Shown here: positions 43,991 through 47,533 of the stretch, piece by piece
Layout: each line of letters starts with the position of its first letter
Position numbering within the stretch: position 1 is the stretch's first letter
Origin: Riemerella columbina DSM 16469
GTDB lineage: Bacteria > Bacteroidota > Bacteroidia > Flavobacteriales > Weeksellaceae
Length of the DNA stretch: 47,533 bases
NCBI RefSeq assembly: GCF_000374405.1
Contig: NZ_KB894224.1
Coordinates: 1-47,533 of the forward strand
Direction of reading: 5' to 3'
Position numbers and translations under genes: made by a program
Notes under the pieces: generated by a model
What the model saw: only the letters and a program-made list of their open reading frames with translations
The model's database searches: none
What the model was told of the DNA's origin: nothing

Positions 43991-44533
43991 ATGAGTGATC
44001 TTAAATGGTATGTGCTGAAAGCGATTAGTGGTCAAGAAAATAAAGTAAAGACCTATATAGAGAATGAAATCCAAAGACTGAATATGGGGGATTTTGTTTC
44101 TCAAATCGTGATTCCTATGGAAAAAATAATCCAGATGAGGAATGGTAAGCGCGTTCAAAAAGAGAAACCTTATTACCCAGGCTATCTCATGGTAGAAGCT
44201 AACTTAACAGGTGAGGTGCCTCATGTTATCAAAAATATTCCAGGAGTTATTTCATTCTTAAGCCTTACAAAAGGTGGTGATCCTGTGCCAATGAGAAAAT
44301 CTGAGGTCAATCGTATGCTAGGAAGAATGGATGAATTATCCGAATTTGCATCCGATATCGAAATTCCATTTACTGTTGGTGAGAGTGTAAAAGTTATTGA
44401 TGGTCCTTTCAATGGATTTAATGGGACGATTGAAAAGATTAATGAAGATAAAAAGAAATTAGAAGTAATGGTATTGATCTTCGGAAGAAAATCACCGTTA
44501 GAATTAAGTTATATGCAAGTAGAAAAAGTTTAA
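43991..44533 (+). CDS. nusG: transcription termination/antitermination factor NusG
   Basis: 180 aa. NGN domain opens KWYVLKAISGQENKVKTYIE and contains YYPGYLMVEANLTGE; the C-terminal KOW domain has FTVGESVKVIDGPFNGFNGT. It modulates RNA polymerase and couples to the ribosome. A strong terminator 24 bases downstream ends the unit; the ribosomal protein genes rplK-rplA that normally follow are absent. Confidence 0.98.
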   Translation: MSDLKWYVLKAISGQENKVKTYIENEIQRLNMGDFVSQIVIPMEKIIQMRNGKRVQKEKPYYPGYLMVEANLTGEVPHVIKNIPGVISFLSLTKGGDPVPMRKSEVNRMLGRMDELSEFASDIEIPFTVGESVKVIDGPFNGFNGTIEKINEDKKKLEVMVLIFGRKSPLELSYMQVEKV

Positions 44534-44556
44534 TTTTACTTCAATATTTTATAATA

Positions 44557-44586
44557 AAAGAGATTGCAAAAGCAGTCTCTTTTTTC
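44557..44586. terminator. bidirectional terminator between nusG and the XRE-like gene
   Basis: AGAGATTGC (44559-44567) and GCAGTCTCT (44572-44580, one G-T pair) with T-rich sequence after and A-rich sequence before, serving both convergent genes. Confidence 0.9.
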
Positions 44587-44587
44587 T

Positions 44588-44989
44588 TTAATGATATTTT
44601 TGTTTTTCTATATACTCTTTGAGGCTGTCAATTTCTTGTCTTAACAGTCTATTCTCCTCCAGAATCGCGACTTGTTTACGTAAAAGGTTAATTTCGGTAT
44701 TGTTACTTGGTGCTTCTGATGATGAAAACTTTTGTGTAAAGTCGTTTTCATCTTGTTTAAACATTTTGCCTTTTCCAGTTTTAATCCAAACTTTATTTAT
44801 ATTTTTATCAATATTTGATAGGTTGTTAATAAATTTATCAGACAATGGAACTCTTCCATTTAAAATCTGTGAAAATGAAGATTTTTTGTATCCCATTATT
44901 TCTGCTATTTCTTTTTCGCTATCACCATAATCAGAAAAAATGAGCCATTTAATCATTTTCTTAACTCTCCATAACTCTTCTGTTTGCAT
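44588..44989 (-). CDS. XRE-like HTH repressor with C-terminal coiled coil
   Basis: 133 aa. Residues ~20-60 form a helix-turn-helix (EKEIAEIMGYKKSSFSQILN, then VPLSDKFINNLSNI), close to small Bacteroidota phage-type repressors; residues ~98-130 form a leucine-zipper-like coiled coil (INLLRKQVAILEENRLLRQE) for dimerisation. Divergent from a second small HTH gene over a 106-base gap with a multi-half-site operator, typical of a CI/Cro-like pair. Probably autoregulatory. Confidence 0.8.
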   Translation of the reverse strand: MQTEELWRVKKMIKWLIFSDYGDSEKEIAEIMGYKKSSFSQILNGRVPLSDKFINNLSNIDKNINKVWIKTGKGKMFKQDENDFTQKFSSSEAPSNNTEINLLRKQVAILEENRLLRQEIDSLKEYIEKQKYH

Positions 44990-45011
44990 ACTAAATAAAA
45001 TAATATTAAAA

Positions 45012-45056
45012 AAGTTTATATTTTATTTGTTTTTAATATAAACTTGGTTTATATTT
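45012..45056. promoter_or_regulatory. operator: three GTTTATATT half-sites
   Basis: AAGTTTATATT (45012-45022) and AATATAAACTT (45035-45045) are a perfect 11-bp inverted repeat; the second half also pairs with GTTTATATT (45047-45055) across only TTG, giving a 9-bp inverted repeat. The last half-site overlaps the -7 box of the plus-strand promoter, so bound repressor would block it. Confidence 0.85.
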
Positions 45057-45057
45057 G
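45027..45057 (+). promoter_or_regulatory. promoter of the small HTH gene
   Basis: TTG (45027-45029), a 20-base spacer and TATATTTG (45050-45057), 38 bases before the ATG; embedded in the operator half-sites. Confidence 0.8.
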
Positions 45058-45095
45058 TGCCGTATAAAGGAACTAGAACGACAATTCCCAAAAGT

Positions 45096-45287
45096 ATGAA
45101 AAAAAGAAACAACTACAATATAATAGTAGTTAAAAAAACAGCCGAAATATTTGGGTTTTCAGATAGATATATAAGAGCATGTCTTAAAGGCGATCGAAAA
45201 GGTATAATGGCTGACCAGATTATTAAACAGTATAAAGTATTTGTTTTAGAAATAGATAAATTAGTAGAAAATATAAAAAATCAATAA
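45096..45287 (+). CDS. small HTH (Cro-like) protein
   Basis: 63 aa from the ATG at 45096; a TTG further upstream would place the start inside the promoter. The core VVKKTAEIFGFSDRYIRACL looks like a helix-turn-helix of a small regulator, followed by a hydrophilic helix. It is transcribed away from the XRE-like gene and sits 30 bases before the large secreted protein gene, probably in the same operon. Confidence 0.7.
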   Translation: MKKRNNYNIIVVKKTAEIFGFSDRYIRACLKGDRKGIMADQIIKQYKVFVLEIDKLVENIKNQ

Positions 45288-45317
45288 ATTATTGAATATT
45301 ATAAAAAAGTAAACATT

Positions 45318-46958
45318 ATGAAGAAAAATTTATTAACATTATGTATTGCAGTTGCAACCGTATTTCCAGTTACAACATTAGCACAACAGGAGGTTGATAA
45401 TTTGACTGTTAAAAAAGGGAATGAATTATCTAGGGAGTATTTGCGACCATCTATAAGCACACTTTATTTTACAGATGGAAGCAATGAAGCCAATCAAATT
45501 GTAAAATATTTACAATATATGGGTTCTGAGCAATTTGATGTAAATTCCTTAAAACAAACATTTGCCGAGGCTAATGCTTCAAATAGAGAGCAAGTGGATG
45601 AAATATTAAGAAATTGGAAAGTAGGAAATCAAATAATGCAAAATTGGTTTCCAGAATTTATAAATGAACAAGAAGGCTATTCCTTAAAAGTGTTAGAAAA
45701 TCGTGGAAAATATGCGGCTACAGATGCTGATGTTCTAAGAGACGAAGCTAGCTATAGAAATTCAACTCTCAATAATTTAGGGGAAAAGTTAATTGATCGA
45801 TCTTATATACAGGTGTACTATATTTATAGAGGCAAAACCAGTTTAGGAGATATTGTTCTAAGTGAAATGACAAAAAATAATAGGGTAGGGGTGAAAACCT
45901 ATATATATAAATTAGATTTCAATGATGGAGTAAGAACTGATTTTTATGAGAATTATTTTAATAAACCTAATGGAATAGAAATGGCAGCGTTCCCATTAAC
46001 CTTTGTATTGGAGCATGAAAAAAAAATTTCTATTTCTAAAGATGATGGTGGGAATGAAAATTATGCAACTACTGCAGGAAAAATCTTTAGTAAGATGGAG
46101 TATGAATTATCTAACAAAGTTAATGATTTCAAAGTTCGAACAGCGGTAATGCAAACTTCCCCTATTAGAGTTAAAATAGGTCGAAAAGAAGGAGTAAAGA
46201 CTGATGATCGTTATGATGTAATGGAGTTAGTACTGAATCGAGAAGGTCATGAAGTGGCTCGGCGCAAGGCGGTAGTAAGAGTAGGAAATTATATAGCGGA
46301 TAATCGCTCAGTAGCAACAGGTAGTACTACTGATATGACTAAGTTTTATAAATTTTTAGGAGGAAGTGTAAAAGAGGGGATGACGCTTGTAAAAAAAGGA
46401 GAATTAGGATTTAGTGTTTCTCCTTATGCGTCTCTATCGGGTATTGGAATGATGTTAGATTATAGAACAAAATTAATTCCAAGTTTTTTTGTTTATTTAA
46501 AAGGAGATTTACCAGTTGGAGAAGATAGTAAAGGGAAAAAAGGGATCAACTACATTTACTCTAAATTTACCTTTGATGGAAATGAAATAAAAGGAAGTGA
46601 GAAAGATGCTCATACACTTTTTAGAGCGGGATTTGGAGTAATGAAAGAATTTTATTTTGCTCGTAACTTAGTTGTGGGGGCAGGCGTAGGAGCAGGTCGT
46701 TTATTTGCAACTGAATCTGAGAATAATCAAAAGCTTGATTTTAAAGTGTTATATGGTGAAGCTATTGGACGTTTCGGTATACAGTTCTCTCCAAACTTCC
46801 AATTATTTGCACAAGCAGACTATAACTATTATTTTGGGGAAGGGATAGAGTACGGTATCAGCGGTTATGGTAAAACCGTTACACTCTATGATGGTGAATA
46901 TTTTAATAAACAGCTAAGCCAGTTAGGTATAGGAGTAGGAGCTAAAATATCATTCTAA
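45318..46958 (+). CDS. large secreted protein with C-terminal beta-barrel, unknown function
   Basis: 546 aa. Signal peptide (LLTLCIAVATVFPVTTLAQ). The middle part (residues ~280-350) contains IRVKIGRKEGVKTDDRYDVM and RRKAVVRVGNYIADN, reminiscent of FlgT-like/C-terminal OB-type folds. From ~370 on strands rich in Gly/aromatics (GFSVSPYASLSGIGMMLDYR, NFQLFAQADYNYYFGEGIEY) and the end GIGVGAKISF suggest an outer-membrane barrel. Not assigned to a named family. It lies behind the Cro-like gene and before a lipoprotein gene cut by the IS. Confidence 0.75.
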   Translation: MKKNLLTLCIAVATVFPVTTLAQQEVDNLTVKKGNELSREYLRPSISTLYFTDGSNEANQIVKYLQYMGSEQFDVNSLKQTFAEANASNREQVDEILRNWKVGNQIMQNWFPEFINEQEGYSLKVLENRGKYAATDADVLRDEASYRNSTLNNLGEKLIDRSYIQVYYIYRGKTSLGDIVLSEMTKNNRVGVKTYIYKLDFNDGVRTDFYENYFNKPNGIEMAAFPLTFVLEHEKKISISKDDGGNENYATTAGKIFSKMEYELSNKVNDFKVRTAVMQTSPIRVKIGRKEGVKTDDRYDVMELVLNREGHEVARRKAVVRVGNYIADNRSVATGSTTDMTKFYKFLGGSVKEGMTLVKKGELGFSVSPYASLSGIGMMLDYRTKLIPSFFVYLKGDLPVGEDSKGKKGINYIYSKFTFDGNEIKGSEKDAHTLFRAGFGVMKEFYFARNLVVGAGVGAGRLFATESENNQKLDFKVLYGEAIGRFGIQFSPNFQLFAQADYNYYFGEGIEYGISGYGKTVTLYDGEYFNKQLSQLGIGVGAKISF

Positions 46959-46973
46959 AAAAGTAAATGTATA

Positions 46974-47280
46974 ATGAAAAAAATGACAATTATATCAGGA
47001 TTGGTAATGCTTTCAATGGCATTCCAATCTTGCTCTACAAGCCAGGTTTCGTATGAATATGAAATGGTATGTATGGGGGTAGGTTCTCAGGGATCTAATT
47101 TAGTGAAAGTTTATTCCTATGCTTCTACTATGAATGAGGCAATTAAACAAGTGAAACGAGATGCCGTCCATGGAATTTTATTTAAAGGAATTTTAGGAGG
47201 TAACGGGTGTTCGTCTCAGCCTCCTATTGTAAGTTCATTAGAATTAGAAAATAATAGAAAATTTTTTGATAATTTTTTTG
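46974..47280 (+). pseudogene. lipoprotein gene truncated by the IS insertion
   Basis: The ATG at 46974 opens a lipoprotein signal with lipobox (MAFQSC at residues ~15-20). The native part continues through KVYSYASTMNEAIKQVKRDA and HGILFKGI to about residue 102 (NFF); after ~47278 the frame runs into IS sequence and stops at 47339. The missing 3' part would lie beyond the IS. It probably forms one operon with the preceding secreted protein. Confidence 0.85.
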
Positions 47281-47533
47281 AATATCCGTTTTTATACCTA
47301 ATTTCCTGTTATAGCAGCTATAATCACCCTATCGAATAATCGTTCTCCAAAATATCGCCTATTTAGCTTGTATACAAATTCATTTAAGTATAATTGAAGA
47401 TATTTGCCTTTGATTTTGTGGTAATTACCTAATAAATTTCGTTTCGCATTACTTATAAATATATGAACCCATCGCAATGTCTCCTTTGTGGTTTCTTTGC
47501 TTGATTTTTCAGTCACATATATTTCAACATAAT
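47278..47533 (-). mobile_element. IS1595-family insertion sequence end (partial, inverted relative to the left copy)
   Basis: Bases from about 47278 to the window end are the reverse complement of the left IS end with one mismatch in ~150 bases, and extend ~100 bases further into the transposase gene. The element starts inside the lipoprotein gene. Confidence 0.85.
47298..47533 (-). CDS. IS1595-family transposase (partial)
   Basis: 78 codons, open at the window end. The part before the shared tail reads YVEIYVTEKSSKETTKETLR then WVHIFISNAKRNLLG, which precedes FVYKLNRRYFGERLFDR; this is the C-terminal ISXO2-type DDE transposase region with the conserved HI-ISNAK(R)-LLG block. An internal GTG could be taken for a start, but the frame is open above it. 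Confidence 0.9.
   Translation of the reverse strand, partial: YVEIYVTEKSSKETTKETLRWVHIFISNAKRNLLGNYHKIKGKYLQLYLNEFVYKLNRRYFGERLFDRVIIAAITGN

Noticed and set aside
44588-45287. Complete prophage beside nusG
   Set aside because: Only a repressor-like pair is present; no integrase, portal, terminase or tail genes follow.

Overview
The window reads as a chromosomal segment of a Gram-negative, AT-rich member of the Flavobacteriia, most likely the Weeksellaceae / Chryseobacterium-Riemerella-Bergeyella group (an inference; no 16S is present). Signs are TonB-dependent receptors with Bacteroidota-style plugs, promoters of the TTG-N19-TAnnTTTG type instead of the E. coli type, no Shine-Dalgarno sequences, a bacillithiol deacetylase (BshB1), and an exbB-exbD-exbD-tonB cluster with PstS-like and TPR partners.

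Layout. (1) 1-151: 3' end of an IS1595-type transposase gene; the same end recurs inverted at 47278-47533, so the window is bracketed by two inward-facing IS ends. (2) 176-10574, minus strand: a complete urease module, ureA-ureB-ureC-(outer membrane protein)-ureE-ureF-ureG-ureD, then an inner-membrane nickel transporter, a urea channel, a TonB-dependent receptor and an AraC regulator. It covers metal entry at the outer membrane, urea entry, apo-enzyme and Ni insertion. (3) 10681-15282: a small unknown ORF, a glycosyltransferase, and two long non-coding stretches full of extragenic repeats and a (CA)20 tract, with a modular secreted protein and an HU-related protein between them. (4) 15283-25114, plus strand: leuS, the TonB energising complex, a PstS-like lipoprotein, a TPR protein, bshB1 and tRNA-His. 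(5) 25475-31804, minus strand: an RND efflux operon led by a TetR repressor gene broken by a one-base deletion. (6) 31842-36591: a TonB-receptor-like protein divergent from a histidine kinase / response regulator pair; three GGTTAAT direct repeats with an 11-bp period lie between them. (7) 36647-44533: acyl-CoA carboxylase beta subunit, a secreted protein, a RecB/AddA-like helicase-nuclease, then tuf-tRNA(Trp)-secE-nusG. (8) 44588-47533: where rplK would normally follow nusG there is an accessory patch: a small XRE/Cro-like pair divergent over a clear multi-half-site operator, a large secreted beta-barrel-like protein, and a lipoprotein gene cut by the right-hand IS.

Most interesting points: the outer-membrane-to-cytosol urease module with an unrecognised barrel protein between ureC and ureE; the phage-like switch beside nusG with an IS-broken downstream gene; the frameshifted efflux repressor; the GGTTAAT response-regulator box; and a CA-repeat ORF whose reading frame would switch with repeat number.
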